From: Candidatus Stercoripulliclostridium pullicola
GTDB lineage: Bacteria; Bacillota; Clostridia; Christensenellales; DTU072
Length of the DNA: 32,049 nucleotides
Direction: 5' to 3'
NCBI GenBank assembly: GCA_017694145.1
Contig: JADINF010000140.1
Coordinates: 1-32,049, forward strand
Shown here: one piece after another, positions 20,545 through 29,778 of the stretch
Layout of the letters: the number at the start of each line of letters is the position of its first letter
Numbering within the stretch: position 1 is the first letter of the stretch
Made by a program: the position numbers and the translations under genes
The notes under the pieces: generated by a model
Seen by the model: the letters and a program-made list of their open reading frames with translations, nothing else
What the model was told of the DNA's origin: nothing
Databases searched by the model: none

Positions 20545-21795
20545 TTAACCTTTTAACTCCTCCTGAAGTTTATCGAGCTCGACGATCTTTTCGGACCCGT
20601 CGGACATTCTTCTTAAAGCGGCTTTACCGCTCGCTATTTCGTCGCCGCCCAGAACGAGCGTGTACTCGTAACCGCGCTTGCCTGCGTATTTCATCTGCGC
20701 TTTGAGGCTTCTGGACATAAGATCGGTATCCGCCGAAACGCCCGAAGCGCGAAGCGCGTTCACTATTTTATATGCGGCAGCGGCTTCCGCGGCGGTAAGA
20801 GGCGCGATATACAATTTCGGTATTTCGGGCTTCCCTACCGGTAAATTCAGGCTCTCGAGCACTAGCAAAAGCCTCTCGAGTCCCATTCCGAAACCTACCG
20901 CGGGGGTATGCTTGCCGCCCACCTCTTCGACGAGGTTATTGTATCTTCCGCCGCCGCATACGGTGCCCTGCGCGCCTATCGACGTGGAGATGAATTCGAA
21001 TACCGTGCGCGTATAATAGTCGAGCCCGCGCACTATCATCGGATTGACCTTATATGCCATTCCGAGCGAATCGAGTATAGCCTTGAGCGCTTCGTGGTGC
21101 GCCGCGCAGTCTGTGCAGAGATAATCTATCGTTTTGGGCGCGCCCGCGGTTATCCGCTTGCACCCCTCTTCTTTACAGTCGAGTATACGCAGAGGATTCT
21201 TTACGTAACGCTCCCTGCACACGGGGCACATCTCGTCGATATTCGCGGCGAGATATTCTCTGAGCGCGCGGTTGTATTCCGCTCTGCACTTCGCGCAACC
21301 GATGCTGTTTATATTGAGTTCGAGCTCGGTAACTCCGAGTTTGGTGAAAAGCGTTTTCGCTACGAGTATCGCTTCCGCGTCGGCGTAGGCGGAATCGGAG
21401 CCGTATATCTCCACGCCGAATTGATGATGTTCGCGAAGTCTGCCCGCCTGCGGGCGCTCGTAACGGAATACCGGGGTGAGATAATACATCTTGACCGGTT
21501 GGGCGCCGTCGGCGAGGTTGCCCTCGATATACGCGCGGGCGACTCCCGCCGTACCTTCGGGCTTGAGAGTCATGCTCCTGCCGCCCTTATCGTCGAAGGT
21601 ATACATCTCCTTGTTGACTATATCGGTGGTTTCTCCCACGCCGCGGGCAAAAAGCTCGGTGTGCTCGAAAGTGGGCGTACGGATCTCGTTCAGTCCGAAC
21701 GCTTCCGCCGTTTCGCGCACCGTTTTTTCGATATAGTGCCATTTGTAACTTTCTGCGGGTAATACGTCCTTGGTACCCTTGGGAATATTGATCAT
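20545..21795 (-). CDS. hisS: Histidine--tRNA ligase
   Basis: 416 residues. Charges tRNA-His. Motif 2 FRYERPQAGRLREHHQFG, histidine motifs GLDYYTRTVFEF and CGGGRYNNLV, and motif 3 PAVGFGMGLERLLL are present, with a C-terminal anticodon-binding domain. A four-Cys insertion (CAKC, then CPVC, CKEEGC, CTDC) is seen, as in many Firmicutes enzymes. Ribosome site AAGGA lies a little far from the ATG. hisS-aspS is a conserved Firmicutes pair. The 44-base gap before it is too short for a T-box leader. Confidence 0.97.
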   Translation of the reverse strand: MINIPKGTKDVLPAESYKWHYIEKTVRETAEAFGLNEIRTPTFEHTELFARGVGETTDIVNKEMYTFDDKGGRSMTLKPEGTAGVARAYIEGNLADGAQPVKMYYLTPVFRYERPQAGRLREHHQFGVEIYGSDSAYADAEAILVAKTLFTKLGVTELELNINSIGCAKCRAEYNRALREYLAANIDEMCPVCRERYVKNPLRILDCKEEGCKRITAGAPKTIDYLCTDCAAHHEALKAILDSLGMAYKVNPMIVRGLDYYTRTVFEFISTSIGAQGTVCGGGRYNNLVEEVGGKHTPAVGFGMGLERLLLVLESLNLPVGKPEIPKLYIAPLTAAEAAAAYKIVNALRASGVSADTDLMSRSLKAQMKYAGKRGYEYTLVLGGDEIASGKAALRRMSDGSEKIVELDKLQEELKG

Positions 21796-21817
21796 ATAAT
21801 ATTTATCCTTGTGTTAT

Positions 21818-21833
21818 GCGCGCTTCGGCGCGT
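21818..21833 (-). other. Small GC hairpin between hslU and hisS
   Basis: Minus-strand CGCGC-CGAA-GCGCG: five GC pairs closing a tetraloop, seven bases past the hslU stop. No T run follows, so it is probably not a terminator; it may be a processing or stabilising element. The same CGCGC/GCGCG stem recurs after hemW (11983-11996). Confidence 0.45.
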
Positions 21834-21839
21834 AAGAGT

Positions 21840-23147
21840 TTAGAGTATATATTTCTTGAGGTTCATACGCTTCTTTACCCCTTCCATGTGCTCCGAAACG
21901 TATTTGCGGTCGATGACCACTTCTATTTCGTCGTGATCGCCGGAGGCGTTGAAGCTTATGTCTTCGAGCAACGTTTCCATGACGGTATGCAGTCTGCGCG
22001 CGCCGATATTCTCGTTGTTCTCGTTCTCGAGGAAGGCTATCTCCGCAAGCTCGTCGATAGCTTCGTCGGTGAACTTGAGTTTGACGTTATCGACTCCGAG
22101 CAAAGCCGCGTACTGCATGATGATGGCGTTGTCGGGCTCTTTCAGTATCTTGCTGAAATCCTCGCGCGTAAGGCTGTTGAGCTCGACGAGCACCGGGAAC
22201 CTGCCCTGCAATTCGGGGATAAGGTCGTTCACTTTCGCTATATGGAAAGCGCCCGCCGCTATGAAAAGTATGAAGTCGGTGCGGATATTGCCGTACTTCG
22301 TATTGACCGTGCAGCCTTCGACGATGGGAAGAATGTCGCGCTGAACGCCCTCTCTCGAAACGTCGGGTCCGTTGACGTTTCCTTTGCTCGCTATCTTGTC
22401 CATCTCGTCGATGAATATAATACCGTCCTGCTCGGCGCGGCGCACTCCTTCGGCGTTGATGGAGTCGTCGTCGATAAGCTTCGACGCTTCCGCTTTCGTC
22501 AGAAGGTCGTAAGCCTCTCTCACGGTGACCTTGCGCTTCTTGGTCTGCTTGGGCATGAGCCTCATGAACTCGCCGAGATTGGTCTCGTTGCCGCCGATGG
22601 GTCCCAGCTGTAAAGGCTGTGCCTGAACGGGCATATCCATCTCTATCATTATTTTGTCGAGCTTGCCGGAATTGAGCTCGGCGGTGAGCGTTTCGCGTAT
22701 TTCCGCGTCGCTCATCTCGGGGCGGCTCTTTTTCCTTGCGGGGAACAGTCCGTCCACAAGCTTACGCTCCGCGGCTTCCTTCGCCTTGGGCTCCACTTCG
22801 GCTATCTTTTCCTCTCTAACGAGCCTTATAGCACATTCCACGAGATCGCGCACCATGGACTCGACGTCCCTGCCTACGTATCCCACTTCGGTGAATTTGG
22901 TAGCCTCAACTTTAACGAAGGGAGCTTTGACGAGTTTCGCGAGCCTTCTCGCTATCTCCGTCTTACCGACGCCCGTGGGTCCCTGCATTATGATGTTTTT
23001 CGGAGTGATCTCCTCGCGCACTTCGGGCGCAAGGCGCGATCTTCTGTACCTGTTGCGCAGAGCTATCGCTACCGCTTTTTTCGCTTCGGACTGACCGATG
23101 ATGTATCTGTCGAGTTCCGCTACTATCTGTCTGGGAGTGAATTCCAT
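21840..23147 (-). CDS. hslU: HslU, ATPase of the HslUV protease
   Basis: 435 residues. AAA+ unfoldase that feeds substrates to HslV. It starts TPRQIVAELDRYIIGQ. Walker A GPTGVGKTE, the pore loop GYVGRDVESM, Walker B IIFIDEMDKIA and sensor segments (LIPELQGRFPVLVEL) are present. An I-domain lies between them (about 110-230, charged). The C-terminus KKYIL fits the short tail that inserts into HslV. It follows hslV by 10 bases with GGAGGG as ribosome site. In Bacillus codY comes next; here hisS does. Confidence 0.97.
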   Translation of the reverse strand: MEFTPRQIVAELDRYIIGQSEAKKAVAIALRNRYRRSRLAPEVREEITPKNIIMQGPTGVGKTEIARRLAKLVKAPFVKVEATKFTEVGYVGRDVESMVRDLVECAIRLVREEKIAEVEPKAKEAAERKLVDGLFPARKKSRPEMSDAEIRETLTAELNSGKLDKIMIEMDMPVQAQPLQLGPIGGNETNLGEFMRLMPKQTKKRKVTVREAYDLLTKAEASKLIDDDSINAEGVRRAEQDGIIFIDEMDKIASKGNVNGPDVSREGVQRDILPIVEGCTVNTKYGNIRTDFILFIAAGAFHIAKVNDLIPELQGRFPVLVELNSLTREDFSKILKEPDNAIIMQYAALLGVDNVKLKFTDEAIDELAEIAFLENENNENIGARRLHTVMETLLEDISFNASGDHDEIEVVIDRKYVSEHMEGVKKRMNLKKYIL

Positions 23148-23157
23148 AACGCCCTCC

Positions 23158-23694
23158 TTACACGGTTTCCACCGTGACCTGATGATTGGTGAATACGCAC
23201 AGATCCGCCGCTATCTTGAGCGCCTTACGCACTATCGTTTCGGCGTCGTAATCGGTATTCTCTTTAAGCGCGCGCGCAGCGCTCAAAGCGTAATTGCCTC
23301 CCGAACCTATCGCGCAGACTCCGCTCTCCGGCTCGATGATTTCGCCCGTTCCGCTCACTATAAGTAAATTGTCCTTGTCGGCGGTTATAAGCATTGCTTC
23401 GAGCTTGCGAGCCTTGTCCTGACGCCACAGTTCCGCGAGCTCCACAGCCGCTCTCATGAGGTTGCCGCTGAACTTACGGAGCATTTCCTCGAATTTTTCG
23501 CTCAACGCGAACGCGTCCGATACCGAACCCGCGAAGCCGACGACGACTTTGCCGTCGTATATCCTTTTAACTTTTACCGCGTTACTTTTGAATATAACGC
23601 TTTCGCCGAAGGTGACCTGTCCGTCCCCTCCGATTGCGGTCACGCCGTTCAATTTGACGGCGCAGATCGTGGTTCCTCTGAATTCTGCGGTCAT
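23158..23694 (-). CDS. hslV: HslV, peptidase of the HslUV protease
   Basis: 178 residues. Proteasome-like Ntn hydrolase. The catalytic Thr pair TT in GTTICAV lies at residues 8-9, preceded by a seven-residue leader (MTAEFRG). The pattern IGGDGQVTFG, the conserved Lys in AVKVKRIYDGKV, and GSGGNYALSAARAL are all typical. The start is secure: AAGGAGGT lies eight bases before ATG. The leader must be removed to free Thr8, or else the enzyme works with an N-terminal residue upstream as reported for Bacillus CodW. It follows trmFO by four bases. Confidence 0.96.
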   Translation of the reverse strand: MTAEFRGTTICAVKLNGVTAIGGDGQVTFGESVIFKSNAVKVKRIYDGKVVVGFAGSVSDAFALSEKFEEMLRKFSGNLMRAAVELAELWRQDKARKLEAMLITADKDNLLIVSGTGEIIEPESGVCAIGSGGNYALSAARALKENTDYDAETIVRKALKIAADLCVFTNHQVTVETV

Positions 23695-23698
23695 ATTG

Positions 23699-25000
23699 TC
23701 AGACCTCCTTTATTTCTTCTAAATAGTCGCCGAGATCGGCTATCGCCCTTTCGGCGTATGCGAGCTTACGCTCTTTCTTACCTTTTACGTTTGCTTCGAG
23801 CGGTGGCACCAAGGCGAAACTCACGTGCATCGGTTGATATTCGCCGGGATATTCCGCAACGTACTTTACAAGACTGCCGCACATTGTGGTCGCTGGAAGC
23901 GTTATCGGCGGTTTGCCGAGAAGCCTTCTCGCGAGCGAGATACCCGCTATCATGCCGGACATAGCCGATTCCATATAGCCTTCGACGCCCGTCATCTGCC
24001 CCGCGAAATACACGCCGTTACTTCCTTTAAGCATGAAATTTTCGTCGAGAAGTCCGGGCGCATTCAGGAAGGTGTTGCGGTGCATGACTCCGTATCGCAC
24101 GAATTCCGCGTCGCGAAGGGCGGGTATCAGCCCGAATACCCTGCGCTGTTCGGGGAAAGTGAGATTGGTCTGGAAACCTACGATATTCGCGAGTTTTCCC
24201 TCTCTGTCCTCGGCGCGTAACTGTACGATAGCGTAGAAACGGTTGCCTTCGGAGTCGCGTAGCCCAACTGGGCGCAACGGTCCGAAACGAAGCGCGTCCG
24301 CGCCCCTTGCCGCCATCACTTCCACGGGCATACAGCCTTCGAAAACGTCGCCTTTCTCGAAGTCGCGCAGTACCACCCTCTCCGCGCCTACGAGCTCTCC
24401 GACGAATACCTCGTATTCCTCCCTACTCATCGGGCAGTTAAGGTAATCGGCGCTTCCCTTGCCGTAACGCGAAGAATAGAAGGCTTTGCTCATATCCACC
24501 GAATCGAGCGACACGATGGGAGCCACCGCGTCGTAAAAATGCAGTCTGCCTCCGCCGGTATATCCGTCTATCGCTTCGTACAGCTTATCCGAAGTAAGCG
24601 GTCCCGTCGCTATGACGGTGTCGGGAGTTATCTCCGTAACCTCCTCGCGCAACAGTCTGAAATTGTCAAATTCCGAGAGAGTTCTTTCGACCTCGCGGGA
24701 AAAAGCCTCTCTGTCTACGGCGAGCGCGCCGCCTGCGGGTACCGCCGCGCGCGAAGCGCATTCCGTTATCATCGCGCCGAGCATACTCATTTCTTTTTTG
24801 AGCAAGCCCTGCGCCGTACCTACGTCGGTACTTTTGAGAGAATTGGAGCACACGAGCTCCGCAAGCTCTCCCGTCTTATGCGCCGGCGTCATCCGAGTCG
24901 GGCGCATTTCGTAAAGCTCGACGCCGAAACCGCGTTTCAGAAGCTGATAAGCAGCTTCCGTTCCCGCGAGCCCGCCGCCCACGACCCTTACGGTCTTCAT
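23699..25000 (-). CDS. trmFO: TrmFO, folate/FAD-dependent tRNA m5U54 methyltransferase
   Basis: 433 residues. Makes 5-methyluridine at tRNA position 54 with methylene-tetrahydrofolate and FADH2. N-terminal dinucleotide fold VVGGGLAGTEAAYQL, then the family signature LYEMRPTRMTPAHKTGELAELVCSNS with its conserved Cys; a second Cys lies in DYLNCPMSREEYE. GQMTGVEGYMESA closes the FAD domain. It overlaps topA by four bases (ATGA). topA-trmFO order is as in Bacillus, but the recombinase gene xerC/codV that follows there is missing here. Confidence 0.97.
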   Translation of the reverse strand: MKTVRVVGGGLAGTEAAYQLLKRGFGVELYEMRPTRMTPAHKTGELAELVCSNSLKSTDVGTAQGLLKKEMSMLGAMITECASRAAVPAGGALAVDREAFSREVERTLSEFDNFRLLREEVTEITPDTVIATGPLTSDKLYEAIDGYTGGGRLHFYDAVAPIVSLDSVDMSKAFYSSRYGKGSADYLNCPMSREEYEVFVGELVGAERVVLRDFEKGDVFEGCMPVEVMAARGADALRFGPLRPVGLRDSEGNRFYAIVQLRAEDREGKLANIVGFQTNLTFPEQRRVFGLIPALRDAEFVRYGVMHRNTFLNAPGLLDENFMLKGSNGVYFAGQMTGVEGYMESAMSGMIAGISLARRLLGKPPITLPATTMCGSLVKYVAEYPGEYQPMHVSFALVPPLEANVKGKKERKLAYAERAIADLGDYLEEIKEV

Positions 25001-27108
25001 TTCTCTTCCTTACCCGCGAACACGGTATGGTTGCATGTCTTGTCCGTGCAGACGTAACGCTTGCCGTCGGAATCTTCCACTATCCTCATCGTCTTGCCGC
25101 ATTTAGGGCAAAGTATCGGAGCGGGGATCTCCCAGCTCATGAACTTGCATTTCGGATAGTTGGCGCACCCGTAGAATATTTTACCCGTCTTGCTGTAACG
25201 CTTCGTTATGTCGCCGCCGCATACGGGGCACTTGCCCACGGGCTCCACGAAATTCTTGATGTTCTTGCAGGCGGGATAATTGGGACAGGCGAGGAACTTT
25301 CCGTACCTGCCTTCCTTGATTATCATTCGCTCGCCGCATTTCTCGCAGATCACGTCGCTGACGTCCTCGGGCAATACCACTTTGCGCGTTCCGTTATACG
25401 CCGCGCGCGCCACTTCGTCGGCAAATCCCGGATAGAAATCCTCTATAATCTTCTGCCACTCGGCGCCGTGCTCTATCTTGTCGAGCTTCGACTCCATATC
25501 GGCGGTGAAATGTATGTCCACGATGTTACGGAACCATTGTTCCATAAATTCGGTTACCGTTTCGCCGAGTTGCGTGGGTTTGAACAGCTTTTGCTCTTTC
25601 GTCACGTACTCGCGTTTGGTAAGCACCGATATCACCGTCGCGTAAGTGGACGGTCTGCCGATACCGTTTTCCTCCATCGCTTTGATGAGCGTGGCTTCGG
25701 AATAGCGCGGAAGCGGTTTGGTGAATTTCTGCTCCGTCTTAATGTTGCGCAGGTTGAGTTTGTCGCCGTCCTCGAGCGCGGGAAGATTTCCCGAATTCTC
25801 GTTCTCCTCGTCGTCCGAATTCTTCTCTACCTCGTACACCGCCGTATAGCCCTTGAACACGAGCGCCTTACCGGAAGCTTTGAAACCGTAATTGTCGCCG
25901 CTCACGGTATCCGCTTCGACTCGCACGGTCATCGTATTATATACGGCGTCGGTCATCTGGCTCGCGAGATAACGGTCGTAAATGAGCTTGTACAACCTGT
26001 AATGATTGCGCGGCAGTTTGTCCTGAAGGCTCTCCGGCGAACGCATGAGATTGACGGGACGGATAGCTTCGTGAGCGTCCTGTACGTTCTGCGCTTTGGT
26101 GGCGTAATAATTGGGTTTCTGCGGAGCGTATTCGTCGCCGAATTTCTTGCGGATGAAGTCGAGCGTCAACGCCTGCATATCCGCCGAAATACGTACCGAG
26201 TCCGTTCTGATATAAGTAACGAGCGCCGTCTGTCCTTCGCCGGGAATGTCCACGCCTTCGTACAGCTGTTGCGCTATCTGCATTATCTGCGGCGCGCTCA
26301 ATCCGAGTTTCTGCGAGCCGTCCTGCTGTAAAGTGGAAGTCGTGAACGGAGCCGCGGGACGCGAACGCGAAACGCCGCGCTTGACTTTGTCCACCTTCCA
26401 CGAAGCGCCTTCGAGCGCCGAAAGCAACGTCTTTACTTCGTCCTCGCAGGTAAGCTTCACTTTTGAGCCCGCGTGATCCGCAAGCATCGCTTTGAATACG
26501 GGAGAACGCTCGCCCGCTTTCGTGAGATGAGCCGTCACGTTCCAGTATTCCTGCGGCACGAAAGCGTTTATTTCGCGTTCTCTGTCCACTATCATCTTAA
26601 GCGCCGCGGACTGCACCCTGCCGCCCGAAAGTCCGCTCTTTATTTTGCGCGACAGTATGGGGCTGACTTTGTAGCCCACGAGCCTGTCGAGCACGCGGCG
26701 CGCCTGTTGCGCGTCCACAAGGTTCATATTGATGGCGCGCGGCGCTTCTATGGCGCTACGTACCGCTTTGGAAGTGATCTCGTTGAATTCTATACGGTTT
26801 TTAAGTCCGTTGAGTCCGAGATGATTGGCAAGATGCCAGCTTATCGCTTCCCCTTCGCGGTCAGGGTCCGTCGCAAGATAGGTGAAATCGGAATCCTTTA
26901 CTTCCTTCCTCAACCTCTTGATGAGTTCCTTCTTTTTGGCGTCCGTCACGACGTATTCGGGCTTGAATCTGTCGGCAATGTCTATGCCGAGCGTCTTGGG
27001 CGGCAGATCGCATATATGCCCGCCCGACGCCATTACTCTGTAACCCTGCCCGAGATACTTCTGAATCGTTTTTGCCTTGGAAGGCGACTCGACTATAACT
27101 AACTTCAT
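24997..27108 (-). CDS. topA: DNA topoisomerase I (type IA)
   Basis: 703 residues. Relaxes negative supercoils. TOPRIM at the N-terminus (VIVESPSKAKTIQKYLG, ATDPDREGEAISWHL) and active-site Tyr in TALVTYIRTDSVRIS. Three C-terminal four-Cys zinc ribbons follow the core (about residues 585-690: CEKCGE...CPNYPAC, CPVCGG...CANYPKC, CPKCGK...CTDKTC). Length fits Firmicutes TopA. GGAG lies six bases before ATG, with a one-base gap after dprA. Confidence 0.98.
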   Translation of the reverse strand: MKLVIVESPSKAKTIQKYLGQGYRVMASGGHICDLPPKTLGIDIADRFKPEYVVTDAKKKELIKRLRKEVKDSDFTYLATDPDREGEAISWHLANHLGLNGLKNRIEFNEITSKAVRSAIEAPRAINMNLVDAQQARRVLDRLVGYKVSPILSRKIKSGLSGGRVQSAALKMIVDREREINAFVPQEYWNVTAHLTKAGERSPVFKAMLADHAGSKVKLTCEDEVKTLLSALEGASWKVDKVKRGVSRSRPAAPFTTSTLQQDGSQKLGLSAPQIMQIAQQLYEGVDIPGEGQTALVTYIRTDSVRISADMQALTLDFIRKKFGDEYAPQKPNYYATKAQNVQDAHEAIRPVNLMRSPESLQDKLPRNHYRLYKLIYDRYLASQMTDAVYNTMTVRVEADTVSGDNYGFKASGKALVFKGYTAVYEVEKNSDDEENENSGNLPALEDGDKLNLRNIKTEQKFTKPLPRYSEATLIKAMEENGIGRPSTYATVISVLTKREYVTKEQKLFKPTQLGETVTEFMEQWFRNIVDIHFTADMESKLDKIEHGAEWQKIIEDFYPGFADEVARAAYNGTRKVVLPEDVSDVICEKCGERMIIKEGRYGKFLACPNYPACKNIKNFVEPVGKCPVCGGDITKRYSKTGKIFYGCANYPKCKFMSWEIPAPILCPKCGKTMRIVEDSDGKRYVCTDKTCNHTVFAGKEEK

Positions 27109-27109
27109 T

Positions 27110-28195
27110 CTATACTCCGTAATAATTGTTTTCCAGTTTTCTGATGAGCCCGTTGAGCTCCATTCTGACGAGCAAAGCGTTGAGATCGCTCACTCCGAGT
27201 CCCGTTATCGCGAGAAGATCGTCGAAACTCACTTCGCTGTACGAGAGCGCGTCGAGTATCCTCTCTTCCGTGAAATCGAGTTGCATAACGCTCGCGGGCT
27301 CGTCGGGAGCCGCGCAAATGCCGAGCGCGTCCGATACGTCGTCGGGACTCAATACCATTGCGCCCTGCAGACTTTTGAGAAGTCTGTTACACCCCGCTCC
27401 GCGAGGAGAGTTCAGCGCGGAAGGTATGACGAAAAGCTCCTTACCCTGTTTGACCGCATAGTCCGCGGTGATGAGCGAACCGCTTTTCAGTCCCGCTTCG
27501 GTGACGAGCACGCCTGCGGACAATCCGCTTATAAGCCTGTTGCGTTCCGGGAAATTATACGCAAGCGCGGGCGTACCCGGCGCGTATTCCGTTACCACCA
27601 GTCCTTTGCGGGCGATATCGTCGCACAATACGGCGTTGGAAGCGGGGAAAACGACGTCAATACCCGTCGCAACGACCGCAACTGTTTTCCCGTCGTTCAT
27701 AAGCGCAGTTCTGTGAGCTACGGCGTCCACTCCGCGCGCAAGTCCCGACACTATCGTCAGTTTAAGTTTCGCGAGCGCCGACACGAATTTCTCCGTACAT
27801 TGCCTTCCGTACATCGAAGGTTCGCGCGTGCCCACCACGCCCAGACAACGGCTCTTCAAAAGCGAAACGTCGCCTTTGTAATAGAGTATTGCCGGCGGGT
27901 TGAATATATTTTCGAGCGAAGCGGGATATTCCGCGTCGCCCCTTACGATGAACTCCGCGCCCGAAGCTTCGAGAGTGCGCATGATGTCTTCGACGGGCTT
28001 GGGATCGCTTTTGCCGAAACGCAGTTTCGCCGCCGCTTCGCCTATCAGCTCTTTCGCTTTCCCGAAATACTTTTCGGGACAGGCGTACAGCTCTTCGGGC
28101 GGTATCTCCGCCGTAAGTTTGTTTATCTTTGCGGAACCGAGTCCCGCTACCGCGTTCAGCCAAAGTACCGCCGCGCGCCTGTCAGTCGATCTCAT
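27110..28195 (-). CDS. dprA: DNA-processing protein DprA/Smf
   Basis: 361 residues. Loads RecA on incoming single-stranded DNA during transformation; also found in non-competent bacteria. An N-terminal helical (SAM/HhH-like) domain leads to the extended Rossmann fold: GVVGTREPSMYGR, VSGLARGVDAVAHRTAL, TVAVVATGIDVVFPASN, and LFVIPSALNSPRGAGCNRLL. A C-terminal winged-helix part (about 300-361) is present. I chose the ATG at 28195, which overlaps yifB by 14 bases and has GGGAG upstream; an ATG 13 codons further up lies deep in yifB. dprA-topA is the usual Firmicutes order. Confidence 0.96.
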   Translation of the reverse strand: MRSTDRRAAVLWLNAVAGLGSAKINKLTAEIPPEELYACPEKYFGKAKELIGEAAAKLRFGKSDPKPVEDIMRTLEASGAEFIVRGDAEYPASLENIFNPPAILYYKGDVSLLKSRCLGVVGTREPSMYGRQCTEKFVSALAKLKLTIVSGLARGVDAVAHRTALMNDGKTVAVVATGIDVVFPASNAVLCDDIARKGLVVTEYAPGTPALAYNFPERNRLISGLSAGVLVTEAGLKSGSLITADYAVKQGKELFVIPSALNSPRGAGCNRLLKSLQGAMVLSPDDVSDALGICAAPDEPASVMQLDFTEERILDALSYSEVSFDDLLAITGLGVSDLNALLVRMELNGLIRKLENNYYGV

Positions 28196-29723
28196 TGCCC
28201 GGCTCCCTCGTCTTGAATTGTATCGCTTCGGCAAGGTCGTTGACCGTTATGTTTTCCCTGCCGTCTATGTCCGCCACCGTGCGCGCCACTTTCAATATCC
28301 TCGTAACGCTGCGCGCGCTGAGCGAATACCTACGGAACGCCTGTTCGAGCAGTTTCTCCGAAGCCTCGTCCAGCCTGCAATACTTCTCGATAAGCCTGTT
28401 ATTCATCTCCGCGTTGACGTGTATCTTCTCCCCGGCGAAACGCTCCCTTTGTATCGCGCGGGCGCGTTCCACGCGGGCTTTCACGTCCAAACTGCTTTCG
28501 CCTGCAGGAGCCGAACGCAATTCGTCGTATTCCACTCCGTCCACCGTCACGTAGAGGTCTATCCTGTCGAGAAGCGGTCCCGATATCTTACCCGCGTACC
28601 TCTTACGCTCCGCGTACGTACAGGTACATTGTTTATTCTTGTCACGCGAACCGTAATTGCCGCAAGGACAGGGATTCATGCTCGCTACCAACATAAACCG
28701 CGCGGGATATTCTATCGAACGCGCTACGCGCGTAACGGTCACCACGCCGTCTTCTATGGGTTGGCGCAAGGTTTCGAGCGTCTTTTTGTTGTATTCCGGC
28801 ATTTCGTCAAGGAACAAAACGCCGTTATGCGCAAGGCTCACCTCACCGCAAACGCTTTTGCTTCCGCCGCCTATAAGACTCATAAGACTGGCGGTGTGAT
28901 GCGGCGAACGGAAAGGTCTGACCGTGACCATTCCTTCGTCGGGATCGAGTATGCCCGCGACGCTGTGTATCTTGGTCGTTTCGATGGCTTCCTCGAAAGT
29001 CATGTCGGGCATTATCGTAGGTATGCACTTGGCAAGCAACGTTTTTCCCGCGCCCGCGGTACCGCACATAAGGAGATTGTGCCCGCCGCTTACGGCTATC
29101 TCGAGGGCTCTTTTCGCCAGCGTCTGCCCTTTGACGTATTTGAGATCCACGTCATATTTATTGACCGCCGCGACCGAAGAATACAGTCTGTGTCGCACGG
29201 GCGCAAGATCTTTGAGTCCTCCGAGGAAGGCGCATGCGTCCGCGAGATTTTGGGGAGCGTAGACCTCTATGCCCCGTATGTAACTCGCTTCCGCGGCGTT
29301 ACCTTCGGGGATAATGAATTTTTTGTACCCTTTCTGCAACGCCGATATAAGTATCGGCATCACTCCGCTTATCCGTCTTAAGCTACCGTCGAGCGACAGC
29401 TCTCCGAGCATCACGAATTCGTTAAGCCTTTCGGTGGATATCTGCTCCGTTCCGGCAAGGAAACCTACGGCTATCGGGAAGTCGAATGCGGAGCCCTCTT
29501 TTTTCATGTCGGCGGGAGCGAGATTGACCGTCGTGCGCTTCGGCGTGAAATCGAAATAGGAATTTCTGATAGCCGCGCGCACCCTGTTACGCGCCTCTTT
29601 GACGGCAGCCGACGGAAGCCCCACTATCTCGAAAGAAGCTACCCCTTTTTGGGTATCCACTTCTATGTCTACCGGGTATCCGTTCAATCCGTCGAGCGCG
29701 TAGCTTTTGATTGACGCCAACAT
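28182..29723 (-). CDS. YifB/ComM-family Mg-chelatase-like AAA+ ATPase
   Basis: 513 residues. In competent bacteria ComM acts as a branch-migration helicase during uptake recombination; elsewhere the role is less clear. An N-terminal Lon-like domain (about 1-170, LDGLNGYPVDIEVD to APADMKKEGSAFDFPIA), then Walker A GTAGAGKTLLAK, Walker B LFLDEMPEY, a CPCG...CTC cluster in the ATPase domain, and a C-terminal helical domain. The start at 29723 has GGGAG eight bases upstream; an ATG five codons upstream overlaps that site. It is paired with dprA. Confidence 0.93.
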   Translation of the reverse strand: MLASIKSYALDGLNGYPVDIEVDTQKGVASFEIVGLPSAAVKEARNRVRAAIRNSYFDFTPKRTTVNLAPADMKKEGSAFDFPIAVGFLAGTEQISTERLNEFVMLGELSLDGSLRRISGVMPILISALQKGYKKFIIPEGNAAEASYIRGIEVYAPQNLADACAFLGGLKDLAPVRHRLYSSVAAVNKYDVDLKYVKGQTLAKRALEIAVSGGHNLLMCGTAGAGKTLLAKCIPTIMPDMTFEEAIETTKIHSVAGILDPDEGMVTVRPFRSPHHTASLMSLIGGGSKSVCGEVSLAHNGVLFLDEMPEYNKKTLETLRQPIEDGVVTVTRVARSIEYPARFMLVASMNPCPCGNYGSRDKNKQCTCTYAERKRYAGKISGPLLDRIDLYVTVDGVEYDELRSAPAGESSLDVKARVERARAIQRERFAGEKIHVNAEMNNRLIEKYCRLDEASEKLLEQAFRRYSLSARSVTRILKVARTVADIDGRENITVNDLAEAIQFKTREPGNEID

Positions 29724-29743
29724 CTCGTTTTCTCCCATTTAGC

Positions 29744-29770
29744 AAACGGGAGCCGCTCGCGGCTCCGTTT
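29744..29770 (-). terminator. Possible weak terminator before yifB
   Basis: An inverted repeat with GAGCCG / CGGCTC at its core, extended by AAACG / CGTTT with a one-base bulge. Only three T follow on the minus strand, so termination would be partial at most. It sits after the membrane-protein gene and overlaps the approach to yifB. Confidence 0.5.
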
Positions 29771-29778
29771 ACTCGTGT

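Noticed and set aside
21796..21839. T-box or other leader before hisS-aspS
   Set aside because: The gap is 44 bases with only a small hairpin; no room for a T-box stem or antiterminator.
25027..26331. 434-codon plus-strand frame antisense to topA
   Set aside because: Shadow of topA; no domain or ribosome site.
27077..29381. Long plus-strand frames antisense to dprA and yifB
   Set aside because: Overlap two well-supported genes completely; low-complexity Arg/Phe/Val-rich products.
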